Shown: positions 33,661 to 46,700, counted from the stretch's first letter. The stretch: 64,000 bases of DNA from Heterohyrax brucei (GCA_028571685.1 CM053158.1:60418001-60482000); one strand, 5' to 3'. Translations and numbers: made by a program. Notes: generated by a model from the letters alone, not told the origin.

Positions 33661-33967
33661 GCAGCCAAGTGCTTAACCACTGCACCACCAGTACTCCTCT
33701 AAAGAAGCAAAGGAAGACATAATGACAATTTCATATCATATAGAGAGTATCAAGAAAGACACAGAAATTCTATAAATGACACAAATGAAATTCTGGACTT
33801 GAAAAGTAGAATTGATATAGAACTCACTAGAGGGGCTCAACAGCATATTTGAACTGGCAGAAGAATAAATAAAGATAGATTGGTAAATGTCGTACAAGCA
33901 AAGGAACAGAGAAAAAAATAATAGGGAAAGCCTTAGAGAAATGTTGGACACCAATAAGTGTACCAAC

Positions 33968-34955
33968 ATAAAGAGCTGTTAGTAAGGATGGTCTATTTTT
34001 GACAGCTCATAGCAATCATATTTTTGAAGCTATAGCAGTCATATTCATCACATCTTTTTAATACTTTTGACAGCCATGAAAAGTTAAATGACTCCACAAC
34101 ATGTGGAAATTCTTAACATTTATTATCAAAATGGGTATTCCATTTGCCAAATACTCCACGTGTTATGTGAAATTCACAATGTGTATAGAAATGCCACTGA
34201 GAGAACAATTTGACATTTAATCAAAACACTTGAGACAGCTGGATCTGTAACCAACCAGACAATGCCTGTAGATCAACAAACCACACATTCCAATGAAAAC
34301 ATCACCACCATTCATCATAGTGTACATGAGGATCCATCCCAATCAATTTCTTCCCGAGGACAAGCAGTGGACCTTTTGTTGACCAGACTGGCACATTTTG
34401 TATCTGGACTTGCAGCTCTACCTTTACAAAACTGTTTTAACTCAAGAACTGAAGTCTAAGGACCATAGATTGCACCATACATTTTACTGACTGGACACTG
34501 AAGCAAATGGAAGTTGGCCCTGCTTTTGGCCAAAAAAAATCACTCTCAGTGATGAGGCCCCTTTTTGGAAGAATGGTTTTGTTAACATACAAAATTGTCA
34601 CATCTGGAGCCATGAGAATCCAATACAGATTCAAGAACATCCACTTCATCCCTTCAAAGTTACCATTTGGTGTGGATTTTAGTCTGGTGGGATTCCAGGT
34701 TCTTACTTTTAGCAAGATAAATGAGGAGACACTGCGACTGTCAGTGGTGAAAGATATCAGGCTACAATAATTGATTATTTTTGGCACCTTTTGGAAGGTG
34801 CCATGACAGCCATTTACCCAAAGTTCTTTTTAACACGCAATGCCATCAAATGTACTTTAAAATAACAAACCAATTAAAACTGTAGCATTTTCACAACTTG
34901 TTTTATTCAAGTTCAGAGACTGAACACCCTTACTGGAAGACCCTTTACGTGTAAT
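33968..34955 (+). mobile_element. Tc1/mariner-superfamily transposon with insect-like transposase (internally deleted)
   Basis: Translating around 34,140-34,850 gives, across frames, VHEDPSQSISSRGQAVDL, then LYLYKTVLTQELKSKDHRL, then ITLSDEAPFWKNGFVNIQNC, HIWSHENPIQIQEHPLHP and KVTIWCGF*SGGIPGSYF. This matches the long 'SDEAHFWLNGYVNKQN...HPLHPEKVTVWC' transposases common in insects (often labelled Tc3-like). The first catalytic Asp (SDEA) is present. The part with the second and third acidic residues is absent. Weak inverted ends resemble each other (CTGTTAGTAAGGATG left, CTTCCAGTAAGGGTG on the complement of the right end). TA lies at both junctions with the L1M host. At least three in-frame stops and a frameshift, so it is inactive. 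Confidence 0.75.
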
Positions 34956-35526
34956 AAAAGTACCAAGAAGAGAGGAGCAAGAGAAAGAAGGAAAAAAAAA
35001 AATCGAAAAGATACTGATTGCAAACTTCTCAGATTTGTTGAAATACTCTACTACCAACCTAGGAAACTCAATGAATTCCAAGTAAGATAAGAGCAAAGAA
35101 ATTCACAAACTGACACATCATAGTAAAAATGCTGAAAGTCAAAGACAAGGAGAAAATCTTGAAAGCAGTAAAATTACTGGGCATACTAATAAGATTAACA
35201 GCTAACAACTCAGAATATCAATAAAGACCAGCACACAATGGGATAATGTACTCAAAGTACTCAAGGAAAAACCAAAAACTGTCAACCAAAAATTCTACGT
35301 CCAGAGAAACCATGTTTGAAAAATGAAGGCCAAAATTAAGTCATTCCCATTTTAAAAAAAGTAAAATAATTTGTTGCTGGCAGGTGAGTCTGACTTATAA
35401 GAATTGCTAAAAGGAGTTCTTTAGGATAAAAGCATGTGACCTCTGATGATAATCTGAATACATATACACATACACACACAAACCCAAAGAGCACTGATAA
35501 AGTTAACCATGTAGCTATTAAAAAAA

Positions 35527-36568
35527 TCAGAGGATAAGACTAAACAAGATGGCAGATCAAGCACATGTCTCCTTATATCCCTCTGGAAACCAAGACCTGA
35601 AATGATAATGAAATGGAGCCTTGTGGTCACCTAGTAGCCCCCCAGGACACGGCACAGGGCTGTTAATTTGAACTTCATACCACTGAACGAAAAACCTCCT
35701 CTCTTTCACTGACTCCTGCTCCTGGCTAGCCTTGGCTCTGACGGACTGAAGTTAAATGCACCATTTTGAATTTTTTTTCTCTGTCTTGGCCAGCGGGTGG
35801 AGCTGGGTCTTGCCTAGAGGCCAGACTCAGATGCACTGCTGGGGGAATAGGCAGGCAAAATTCCCATATTTTGAGAGCCAGGCTTAGGACTCTGTACATC
35901 TAGCCATTTGGGGCCTGTCTTTTTATCACTGCCACAGCGTGGTTTGTACAGAACCACACTGCCAGTGTGTGGGACACCATGTTGGATACGGAGATTTTAG
36001 CGGGACCTAATTCTTAGCCTGGGAGCCAGTGCCTGCAAATAGGACAGCACTTCTCCGACAGAAAAGCAGTAGTTTACACAGTGTCACCAAAGGTGGGGGC
36101 CCGGCAACAGAGGCAGAGGAATCACTACCCCTCGGAACTCTTAGGCTCTCTATCTGCTGCCTGTGTGGAGGGTGCCATCTTAGATACGGTGGCCACAGCT
36201 GGACCTATTCCTTAGCTTGGGAGCCACAGCCTGCCCACAGGAGAGTGCTCTTCTATCAGAAAAGCAGTAGTTTACACAGTGTTGCCTAAGGCTGCACCCT
36301 GTCAGCAGAGGCCAACAGGGCAGTACCATTGCTGTATTTTGAACTAGTTCATATCACCTGGGGTTGGATATGGAGGTGCTTATTTTGCCAGTTGGGAAGA
36401 GGGACCTCTACACCTGAAAACCTCACTTGGGACGTGGTCAGATACCTTTTGCTTTACATTTTAAGACAGCCTAGAGAAACATCTGCAGTCCTTCCTCACA
36501 GTATCTCTCCTAGCCTCTACTTACCAAAAAAAGCAACAGACACTTGTGGCACACAAGAAATCACCCAT
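35527..36568 (+). promoter_or_regulatory. L1 5' UTR with duplicated monomer
   Basis: Two related blocks start at about 35,959 and 36,157 (198 bp apart). Both contain 'ctgcc.gtgtg', 'tagatacgg'-like words, 'gggagcca..gcctgc' and the perfect 20-mer AGAAAAGCAGTAGTTTACAC. L1 internal promoters lie in this region, and monomer duplication is known from rodent L1s. Promoter activity here is inferred. Confidence 0.7.
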
Positions 36569-37466
36569 GGCTTCAGAAGGCACCCAAACAAAAAATCAAG
36601 GAGTTTTCCAGATGAAGAAACTTTTATGAAAGCATCCGAAAGTGAATACAAAATGATTATATACACAGCCCTTCTAGAACTTATACAAAATGCAGCAGAA
36701 CAAAAGCAAAAATTAAACAAGCTGTATGACCTGATGGAACACGAGTACTCTGAAACCCAAGAGATCAAGACCAAAACCAAAGACATAGAAACTTCCATTT
36801 AAAGCCAAGAAAACAGAATGGAACAAACGGAAAAATAATTTCTGACTTGGAAGACACAGCTACTGACACCAGTGTCTATGAGCATAAATCTGAAAAAAGA
36901 AACAAGAAAAATGAAGAAGCATGTGGGACTCTATTAAGAGGAACAACCTTCGATTAATTGGAGTCCCTGAACAGGATGAGACAACTGAGAACACAAAGAG
37001 TATCGTTGCTGAGCTCCTGACAGAAAACGTCCCAGAAATCATGAAGGAAGAGAAGATAGACATCTCAGATGCATATCGTACGCCACCCAATATAGATCTC
37101 AAAAGAAAGACTCCAAGAAACATTACAATCAAGCTTAACAAAATGAAACATAAGCAGCAACTCTCAAAGGCAGCAAGATTCAAAGCAAAGCTAACATTCA
37201 GAGGGAAACTCTGTAGGCTCTCGTCAGATTTCTCAGCAGAAACCATGCTAGCACAGAGACAGTGGCATGACACATTCAAAGCCTTAAAGGAGAAGAACTT
37301 CCAACCAAGAATTATATATCCTGCAAAACTATCTTTCAAATATGAAAATGAAATTAAGACATTCCGAGATAAACAGAAACTCAGAGACTTTGTGAAAACC
37401 AAACCCAAACTACAAGAAATACTGAAAGAATTTCTTGGCTTTGGGTTAGAAGAACAAAACCACTAA
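36569..37466 (+). pseudogene. L1 ORF1 (ORF1p), disrupted
   Basis: ORF1p is the RNA-binding chaperone of the L1 particle. An N-terminal coiled-coil-like stretch (KKSRSFPDEETFMKASESE, then ELIQNAAEQKQKLNKLYDL) ends at a stop at 36,802. The RRM and C-terminal domains are intact in another frame from 36,921: MWDSIKRNNLRLIGVPE, then FKAKLTFRGKLCRLSSDFSA, then RQWHDTFKALKEKNFQPRI and YPAKLSFKYENEIKTF. At least one frameshift lies between the halves. The start is placed at an ATG in a near context, and frame changes near the start make it approximate. Confidence 0.8.
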
Positions 37467-37888
37467 CTTTATATTTTAGAATGACACATTACTCAGAACT
37501 CTACTCAGTTAGAGAAGGCTCCAAAGTCAATCACAGCTTTAATACTGAAAGAAGCAATCCAGTGATCATCATGAAAACTATGGTCCCATCATATTAAAAA
37601 GAGGGATGTACTACAGTTGTTATAGTCCTTCCAGATGGAGAGGAAGATGACAAGACTGGTAGTAATTAAAATTGGGTTTATATATAGTTGATTAAGGGGG
37701 ATCATAGGGGAAGCTGTAAAACACAACAAAAGTGTAACACAGTATTTCAGGAAATGTAACACAGGAGTCTCAACAACTACAAAAACAGCTCTGAAAAAGG
37801 TGAAAAATGAACTCACGAAAAAGAATGTCCCAGAACAGACTGATAAAAACAACAGAGAAAACATCAACACAAAAATAAACATTTCACA

Positions 37889-40800
37889 ATGGCAGCACTC
37901 AACACACACCTATCAATAATTACACTGAATGTGAATGGACTGAATGATCCAGTAAAGAGACATCAAGTGACATCTTGGATCAAAAGACAGGACCCATCCA
38001 TATGTTGTCCACAAGAAACTCACTTGAGACCTAAAGATAGGAACAAACTGAAAGTTAAAGGATGGAAGAATATATATCAAGCTAACAATGAACAAAGAAG
38101 CACAGGTGTGGCAATTCTAACCTCAGACAAAATCAATTTTAATGTCAAATCCACCATTGTGGGCAAAGATGGACACTATGAATTGCTGAAAGGTTCAGGA
38201 CACAAGCAAGACTTAACTATATTAAATATCTATACACCTAATACACGGCACTTGGCTTGGCAATATCAGAGCACCTAAATACGTTGAAGAAACACTGACT
38301 ACACTCAAAAAAGAGTTAGATCACTCCAGAATAATAGTGGGAGACTTCAACACTCCACTCTCAATACTGGACAGAACATCTAGAAAAAGGCTAAGTAAAG
38401 ATACAGAAGACCTTATTGCGACAATTAACCAATTAAACCTCATCGATATATATAGAACTTTCCACCCATCAGCAGACAACTACAAGTTCTTCTCCAGTGC
38501 ACATGGAACATTCTCCAGAATTGATCATGTGTTAGGATATAATGCGATTCTCAGCAAAATTCATACCACTGAATTACTGCAAAGCATCTTCTCAGATCAT
38601 AAAGCCATAAAAATCGAGATCAATAGTGGAAAAAACATAGACAGAAAGTGGAACTATTGGAAACTGAACAACATCTTGCTCAAAAAAACATGGGTTATAG
38701 AAGAAATCAAGGAGGAAATAAAGAAATTCATGGATTCCAATGAGAATGAAAACATTTCTTACCAGAACCTACAGGATACAGCTAAAGCAGGGCTCAGAGG
38801 TCTGTTTATCTCCATAAATGCACACATCTGGAAGGAAGAAGGAAACCAAATCAAGGTACTAACCCTACAGCTTGAACAAGCAGAGAGAGAACAACAGAGG
38901 AAGCCCTCAGGCACCAGAAGAAACCAAATCATAAAGATTACAGCAGAACTACATGAAATAGAAAATAGAAAAACAACTGAAAAAATTGAAAAGACCAAAA
39001 GCTGGTTTTATGAAAAGATCAACCAAATTGACAAACCACTGGCTAAACTTACTAAAGAACAGCAGGAAAGGAAACAAATAACCCAAATTAGAAATGAGAG
39101 GGGAGTGGCCACAACAGATCCAACAGAAATAAAAAATATCCTAACAGAATACTATGAAAGACTGTACTCTAACAAATTTGAAAACCTAGAGGAAATGGAC
39201 AAATTCCTTGATTCATACTACCTACCCAAATTATCACAACGTGAAGCACAACAACTCAATAAATCCATCACAAAGGAAGAGATTCAAAATGTCATCAAAA
39301 CACTGCCAGGCAAAAAAAATCCAGGCCCAGGTGGCTTCACTGCAGAATTCTACCAAGCTTTTAGAGAAGAGTTATTTCCAATACTACTGAGACTGTTTCA
39401 TAGTACAGGAAGGGATGGAGTACTCCCAAATCCATTCTATGAAGCCAGCATAACCCTGATACCAAAGCCAGGGAAAGACCCAACCAAAAAGGAGAACTAC
39501 AGACCGATATCACTCATGAATTGAGATGCGAAAATCTTCAACAAAATTCTTGCCAATAAAATACAACAACATATCCAAAAAACAATCCATCATGACCAAG
39601 CTGGAGTCACACCAGGGATGCAAGGCTGGTTCAACATCAGAAAAACAATTAATGTGATTAACCACATAACACAAAAGACAATCACCTGATTTTGTCCATT
39701 GATGCAGAAAAGGCATTTGATAAAGTCCAACACCCATTCATGCTGAAAACTCTTAGCAAAATAGGCATAGACAGAAAATTCCTCAAAGCGATAAGGGTCA
39801 ATTGCCTACGTCATCCTGAATGGAGAGAGACTGAAAGACTTTCCCTTGAGATCAGGAAATAGACAAGTATGCCCACTCTCGCCTCTCCTAATCAGCATTG
39901 TACTAGAAGTTCCAGCCAGAGCAATTAGACAAGACCAAGAAATAAAGGGCATCTGCATTGGCAAAGAAGTCAAAACTCCCTGTTTGCAGATGATATGATT
40001 GTATATGCAGAGAATCCCAAAGAATCTATAAGTAAACTACTCAAACTGATGGAAGAGTTCAGCAAAGTCTCAGGATACAAGATAAACATAAAGAAATCAG
40101 TAGGATTCCTTTATACCAACAACAAGACTATTAATGAAGAAATCATCAAATCAATACCATTTACTATAGCCCCTAAGAAGATAAAGTATCTAGGAAATAA
40201 TTTAACCAGAGAAATAACAAATCTTTACAAAGAGAACTACAAGCCCTTACCACAAGATACTAAGAGAGATTTAGATAAATGGAAAAACCTACCCTACTTG
40301 TTGATAGGAAGACTTAACATTGTGAAAATGTCTATTTTACCCAAAGCAATATACTTATATAATGCAATCCCAGTACAAGTTCCAGCATCAGTTTTTAATG
40401 AGATGGAGAAACAAATCACCAACTTTGTTTGGAAAGGGAAGAAGCCCCGGATAAGTAAGGTACTACTAAAGAAGAAGAACACACTGGGAGGCCTCTCATT
40501 ACCCGACCTTAGAACATACTACACTGCCACACTGGTCAAAACAGCCTGGTACTGGTACAAGAACAGAGAGATGGATCAATAGAACAGAATTGAGACCCCA
40601 GAGATGACACCATCTGCCTATGAACAGCTGATATTTGACAAAGGCTCTAAGATATCAAACTGGGGTAAAAACAGTATCTTCAACAAACGGTGCTGGCAAA
40701 ATTGGATATCCATCTGCAATAAATTGAAACAAGATTCATACCTTACACCTTATACAAAAACCAACTCTAACTGGATAAAGACCTACAACGATAAAGCTCA

Positions 40801-41570
40801 TCCAAGAAAAGGTAGGAACAACATGGAAGTTTTAATACACAACGTAGACAGACTTCAAAATCTGTCAAACAAACTATACTCAACAGAAGAGAAAATAAAT
40901 AAATGGGAACTACAAAGAATCAAACACTTTTGCTCATCCAAAGACTTTATTAATAGGATTAAAAGGCCACCTACAGAGTGGGAAGAAATATTTGGCAACT
41001 ATATGTCAGACATACACCTGATCTCCATAATCTATAAGGTACTACAAAATATCAATAAGAAGAAATAAATCATCCAATTAAGTGATGGGCAAAGGAGATG
41101 GACAGACATTTCTCTAAAGAGGAGATCCAGGCAGCCAAAAAACACATGAGGTCATGTTCACGATCTTTAGTTATTAAAGAAATTCAAATCAAGACTACAG
41201 TGAGATACCATCTCACCCCAGCAAGGTTGTCCAGGATCCAAAAAACACGAAACAACAAATGCTGGAGAGGCTGTGAAGAAAGTGGAACCCTCCTACACTA
41301 TTGGTGGGGTTGCAAAATGGTCCAACCTCTTAGGAAAGCAATCTGGTGCTTCCTCAAAAAATGGGTATAGATATACCATTTGGAATATAGCCCACAGAAT
41401 CAAGGCCATTCACACAAATGGACACATGCACAAGAATGCTTATCGCAGCACAGTCCACGATAACAAAAGGATGGAATCAACCCAGATACCCAACAACAGA
41501 GGAATGGACGGGTCAACTATAGTATATATACTCAATGGAGCACTAGGCAATGATAAAGAATAATGATGAT
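37889..41570 (+). pseudogene. L1 ORF2 (endonuclease-reverse transcriptase), disrupted
   Basis: ORF2p nicks target DNA and reverse-transcribes the L1 RNA. The order is intact: endonuclease start (ITLNVNGLNDPVKRHQVTSW, ETHLR, then GDFNTPLS and FSDHKAI), linker, RT start ([38 protein letters not shown]), catalytic FADD (39,979-39,990, [14 protein letters not shown]), thumb (YLGNNLTREITNLYKENY) and the Cys-rich end ([19 protein letters not shown]). The longest clean stretch is 38,337-39,524. At least five stops or frameshifts (first stop at 38,278). Confidence 0.9.
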
Positions 41571-42690
41571 TCCAGGAAACATCTCCTAACCTGGTTTCAA
41601 CTGGAAGACATTATGTTGAGTGAAAGTAGTCAGTGGTGAAAGGACAAATACTGTATGATACCCCTACGATAAGATCTCAAAAACAGACTGATGTATAGAA
41701 GAAAAGACTCTTTGACAGCTGCAAGGGACAGCTGCAAGGGAGGGGAGGGAGAGAGTGAGAGGGGGAGGGTTTAGATTAGATGGTAGAAATCTGGTTGCCT
41801 GAATTCGGTGATAGCACACATTAGAAACAAGAACAATATTAAGTAGACTTCAACATAACTTGAATACTCTTTCCATCTTAACCCAATATTGCAAGGACAG
41901 AATAGCTGGGGCAGGGTGCTGGGGACCATGCTCTCAGGTGAAATCGATGCCAATTTGGCACAATTAGCATTTTGCTAAGAGGGCTCTCTGCACCCCACAT
42001 TGGTCAGTGGCGTCTGGGGTCTTAAAAGCTGCCAAGCTGCCATCCAAGGACGCAGCAAATGGTCCCAACTCAGCAGAAATGGATGCTCACCGAGGACCAA
42101 AGTGACATGGGGTAAAGACAACCCAGAAGATAGAGACCCACATGAGTGGGTGCCTACATCGACTTGGGACAGGAAGAACCAGATGGTGCCTGGCCACCAC
42201 CAGTGGTAGCTGCGATGGAGCTCACTAAGTTGAGTCTCACTGGCAACACAAGAATAAAAAGGGGTGCAGCCTGAGATCTCCTCTAAAAGACCTCAATTTA
42301 TGGTCCTGCGGCTTTGGGGTTCCCCTGGGAGCACGCGCCCCTGGCCCCGATTCTGCCCTTGCCCATAAATCATAACGAAGGTCCACTCTTCAGACACGAA
42401 TGGATTGGACTTGGTGATGCAGAGTGATCACATATTGGATGCACTTTATGGTTCTATGTATCTATAGGATATCATCCTGCTGACCTCTGGCTGGAGGAAG
42501 GAGAGTGGGTGGAGAGGAGGGGAAAGGAGACTGTTGGGAGGAAGAGACATGTATGGAGCAGAGAGGAATAGCGTGCTGTCACCGACAGGGAGAGCAGTGG
42601 AAGCTGTATATAGGTGGGCATGTAAATTCATACGGGAATGTACATTTTCATTCAGTCATATTAAATAAAAAAATTAAAAAAAAAAAGAAA
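41571..42690 (+). repeat. L1 3' UTR and A-rich tail
   Basis: It holds a polypurine G-rich tract at 41,737-41,770 (GGGAGGGGAGGG ... GGGGGAGGG), the block 'ggggtcttaaaagctgccaa', and a terminal 'ttaaataaaaaaattaaaaa' run. The same text appears reversed at 63,688-64,000. Confidence 0.85.
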
Positions 42691-42763
42691 TGCATTGTTT
42701 TCTTTCTTCTTTTAACTCACTTAAAAAAGCAATTGTATAAAATAACAGACATATGATGTATGC

Positions 42764-42974
42764 TACGGAGCCTTAGTGGCACAGTGAATGAAGAGTTTGA
42801 TTGTAACTCAAAGGTTGGCAGTTCAGACTTACCAGCCACTTTACAGGATAAAACGCTGGCAGTCTGCATCTGTAAAAATTTACAGCCTTGGAAATTCTAT
42901 GGGGTAAGTTCTGCTCTGTCTTAGAAGGCCACTATGAGTAGGAATTGACTCCACAGCTACTGGTTTGGTTCTAG
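42764..42974 (+). repeat. AfroSINE, long form
   Basis: 'acggagccttagtggcacag', 'aaaggttggcagttcagact', 'ggcagtctgcatctgtaaaa', tail 'gccactatgagtaggaattg'. Inserted in the L1M spacer. Confidence 0.85.
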
Positions 42975-43213
42975 GTTATATTATTAGGCCTGTGAAATAC
43001 AAAAATTTAATGTATATGTAACATGTTTGCCAATAACAGCACAAAGATGACTAGGAAGCAAGTTGTACTGAGTTAAGGAAAAGACTACAAATGGTAAAGT
43101 GATAATTACAACAGTATAGATTGTTGGGTTTGTAACATTATTAGATGTAATAAGTATAACAATAATACCACAAAAGGAGGAAAGGAAGTAGTTTTACATA
43201 AAAGTAAGGTTAC

Positions 43214-43384
43214 TATGGAAATCCTGGTGGTGTGGTGGTTAAGGGCTACCGCTGGCTACTAACTAGAAGGCCAGCAGTTTTAATCAACCAGATGCTCCTT
43301 GGAAACTGTATGAGGCAGTTCTATTCTGTCCTATAGGGTCACTAAGAGTTTGAATTAACTCCATGGCAGCAGATTTTTTTGTTT
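43214..43384 (+). repeat. AfroSINE, short form
   Basis: 'ggaaatcctggtggtgtggt' head, 'aggccagcagttttaatc', tail 'gggtcactaagagtttgaat' and a T-rich end. Inserted in the L1M spacer. Confidence 0.9.
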
Positions 43385-43638
43385 AAGGTTTCTGTATACC
43401 ACTGCGATTAAGTTAGTATAAATGATAAGCTTATTCAAATATGGTAAGGTGTACACAGTAAACTATAGAAAAATAGCTCAAAATTCAGGGAAAAAAATCA
43501 TTAAGGGTATTGAAATGGTATGTAAGAAAATATTCCATAATGAAAAATCAATCAGTAAAGGAGGAATACAGGGACAATAAAGACATGAAACAGAATAAAC
43601 AGTAAAATGGCAGATATGAATCCAACAATATCAATAAT

Positions 43639-43730
43639 TTCAAATCTACCAGGTGCTCCTTGGAAACTGTGAGGCAGTTCTACTCTGTCCTGTAGGATCA
43701 CTATGAGACAGAATCAACTTGACAGCAGCA
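43639..43730 (+). repeat. AfroSINE, head missing
   Basis: It begins within the box-B region ('caaatctaccaggtgctcct') and ends with the tail 'atcactatgagacagaatca'. A 5'-truncated copy in the L1M. Confidence 0.8.
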
Positions 43731-46700
43731 AATACATCAATAATAACACTACACATACATTAATTAATCCAATTTAAAGGCAGATATTTTTAGAATGGAT
43801 TTTAGATAAATGATCCAACTAGGTGCTATATACAGGAAACACTTTAGATTGAAAGATACAAATACGCTGTAAGTAAAAGGAGGGAAAAAGATACATCATG
43901 CACAGCAATCCAGAGAAGACAGAATGGCTGTACTGAAAGCAGACAAAACAGACTTTAAAACAAAAAATGTCAGTAGAGATAAAGAGGGACAGTTTATAAT
44001 ACTAAAAGGATCAATCCATCAGGAAGTACACAACAATTACAAACATTTGTACATCTAATAACAGAGCAGACAAATGTATGACACAGAAGTTGTCATAAAT
44101 GAAAGGAGGAACAGAAAAATCAATGATATCCCACTTTCAGTATCAGATACAACAACTAAAGAGAATACCAGCAAGGAAATAGAGGGCTTGAACAATAAAA
44201 TAAACCAGATAGACCTAACAGAAACATATAGAATACCCACCCCCCAAAACAGAATATATATTATTCGCAAGTGCACACAGAATCTTTTCCATCCCTCTGA
44301 GAAGGAGCCTGGCTATACTTCTTCCAAGACCAATTTGTTCATTTTTCTGGCAGTCCATGGCATAGTAAATATTCTTCACTAACACCATAATTGAAATACA
44401 TTAATTTTTCCTTTGTCTTCCTTTTCACTGTCTAACTTTTGCATGCATATACTTGAAAGACCAGGCTTGTGTCAGACACACCTTAGTCATCAAAATGACA
44501 TCTTTGCTTTTTAAGATTCTAAGATTTTGTAGCTGACTTGTTCAACACATGTTATTTAGTTCCTTTTATTTATATTGTTTTAAGTGCAAGTTTACAATTC
44601 GTGCCAGTTTCTTATACAAAAACTTACACATACTTCGTTATGTGACCCTACCTGCTCTCCCCACACTATGACAGCACACTTCTTCCCTCTACCCTGTATT
44701 TCCCATGTCCATTCAACCAGCTCCTGTCCCCTTCTGCCTTCTTATCTCCCCTCTGGACAGGATCTTCCCAGTTAGTCTCCTGTATCTACTTAAGCCAAGA
44801 AGCACACTCTTCACTAGTATTATTTTACGACTTGCACACTAGTCCAATCTTTGGTAATGCTGTGGCTTTGTAATGGTTTCAGTTCCGGGCTAACAGAGAG
44901 TCCAAAGACCATGTCTTCCAGGGACCCTTCAGTCTGTCAGACCATCAAGTATGGTCTTTTGAATAGAGTTTGAGTTCTGCACCCCGTATTTCTTGCACTC
45001 CATCAAGGATTCTTTGTTGACTTCCCTTTAAGGGCAGTCATTGGTAACAGCCGGGCATCATCTACTTCTTCCAGTTTCATTTTGATGTAGTTACTGGTAT
45101 ATGTGGCCCCTTGTCTCCTGGGGTCAGATTTTCCATATGTCTTTGACGTTCTTCGTTCTCTTTTGGTCCATGTGGGTTGAGACCAACTGATGCTTCCTAG
45201 ATGGTGGCTTGCTAGCTTTCAAATTCCCAGATACCACCAGCCAAAGAGAAATACAGAAAATCTTAATAAACTTTGTGTGCCAACTGACCTATGTATCCCC
45301 CGAAACCATGGTCCCCAGTGCCTGGCCTCTGCTATTCAGCTTCAGAGTGTATGGTTGTATTTAGGAAACTTCTTAGCTTTTGGTTTACTCCAATTGTGCT
45401 GACTCCTCCACTACTAAATGTTGGCACTCTCTGCACCTAAAATAATTTTTGTCTAGACGGCACTTGGCTTTTGGCTGGCTATCATCAAATTAGTGAATAT
45501 CCCTCTCCCACCCTCCCCACTCCTGTGACCATCGAAAGCCGTTTTCTTCTGTGTTTAATTTTTTTCTTGAGTCCTTATAATAGTGGCCTCACACTTACTA
45601 ATTTCACTAAGCATAATGCCTTCCGGATTCCTCTATGTTATGATGTACTGTCAGAATTCATTGTTCTTTATCATTGCATAATATTCTATTGTATGAGTAT
45701 GGAATAGTTTATCCATTCATCCATTGTTTGGACATCTAGGTTAATTCCATGTTTTTTTTGCTATTGTGGACGGTGATGTGATGAACATTGATGTATATGA
45801 ATCTATATGTGTGGCAGCTCTTATTTCTCTAGGATATATCCCAATAAGTGGTACTGCTGGATCACATGGTATTTCTATTTCTAGCTTTTTAAGAAAGTAT
45901 CAAATCTTTTCCAAAGTGACTGTACAATTTTACATTTCCAATAGCAGTGTATAAATGCTCTGGTCTCTCCACAGCCTCTTCAGCATTTACTATTTTGTGT
46001 TTATAGATTAGTGCTAGCCTTGTTGGGGTGAGATGGTATCTCACTGTAGTTGTGATTTGCATTTCTCTAACGCCTAACGACTGTGGGCATTTCCTCTTGT
46101 GTCTGTTAGCTGCCTTAATGTCTTCTTTGGTCAAGTGCTTGTTAATATTGTTTACCCATTTTTAAATTGGGTCATTTGTCTTTTTGTTATTAGGCTTTTG
46201 AAGTATCGTGTAGATTTTCAACATTAGGTGTTGATCTGGTTTGTTGTAGCCAAAAAGAATTTCCCAGTCTGTAGATTGTCTTAATACTTTGTTGGTGAAG
46301 TCTCTGGATGACTGAAAGTAGTTGATTTTTAGGAGTTCCCAACTGTCTATTTTCTCCTCTGTTGTTTGTACATTGTTAGTAATGTTTTGTATGCAATGTA
46401 TTAGGGCTCCCAGCATGGTTCCTATTTTTTTATTTCATGATCTTTATTGTTTTAGATTTTATATTTACGTCTTTGATCCACTTTGTGTTACTTTTTGTCC
46501 AAGGTGAGAGACAGAGGTCTTGTTTCATTTTTCTGTAGATAGATATCCAGTTTTGCTGACATCAATTGCTGAAGAGGCCTTCCCCAATTCATGGACTTTG
46601 AGCTTTTGTTAAATATCAGCTACTCATAGGTGGATGGTTTTATGTTGCACTAGTATCTGGCTGTTTTGACTACTGTAGTGGTGTAATGGGTTGTAAAGTT

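Larger units (their letters stand above)
32447..33698 (-). repeat. AfroSINE split by a MaLR LTR
   Basis: Tail and body lie at 32,447-32,606 ('cattgctgttgagttgattc' to 'gacctttcaattagc'). The head complement lies at 33,661-33,698 ('gcagccaagtgcttaaccac', 'tgcaccaccag'). It is long form ('gtacagaagcaggccacc'). The 1.05-kb gap is the LTR. Confidence 0.85.
35527..42690 (+). mobile_element. Near-full-length LINE-1, plus strand
   Basis: About 7.16 kb: 5' UTR with two promoter-like monomers, ORF1, a 420-bp spacer, ORF2, a 3' UTR with a G-rich tract, and an A-rich tail (42,661-42,690). It interrupts the old L1M between its ORF1 end and spacer. I could not find a clear target duplication at the A-rich junctions. 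It is the best-preserved LINE in the window but carries at least one disruption in ORF1 and about five in ORF2, so it is not mobile. Confidence 0.9.

Noticed and set aside
34262-34459. Short frame as a host zinc-finger or regulatory peptide
   Set aside because: The residues VHEDPSQSISSRGQAVDL belong to the N-terminal half of the Tc1/mariner-type transposase.
36921-37466. 181-residue open frame as a host gene
   Set aside because: It is the RRM and C-terminal part of L1 ORF1.
38337-39524. 395-residue open frame as a host gene
   Set aside because: It is the endonuclease-RT part of L1 ORF2 ([37 protein letters not shown]).
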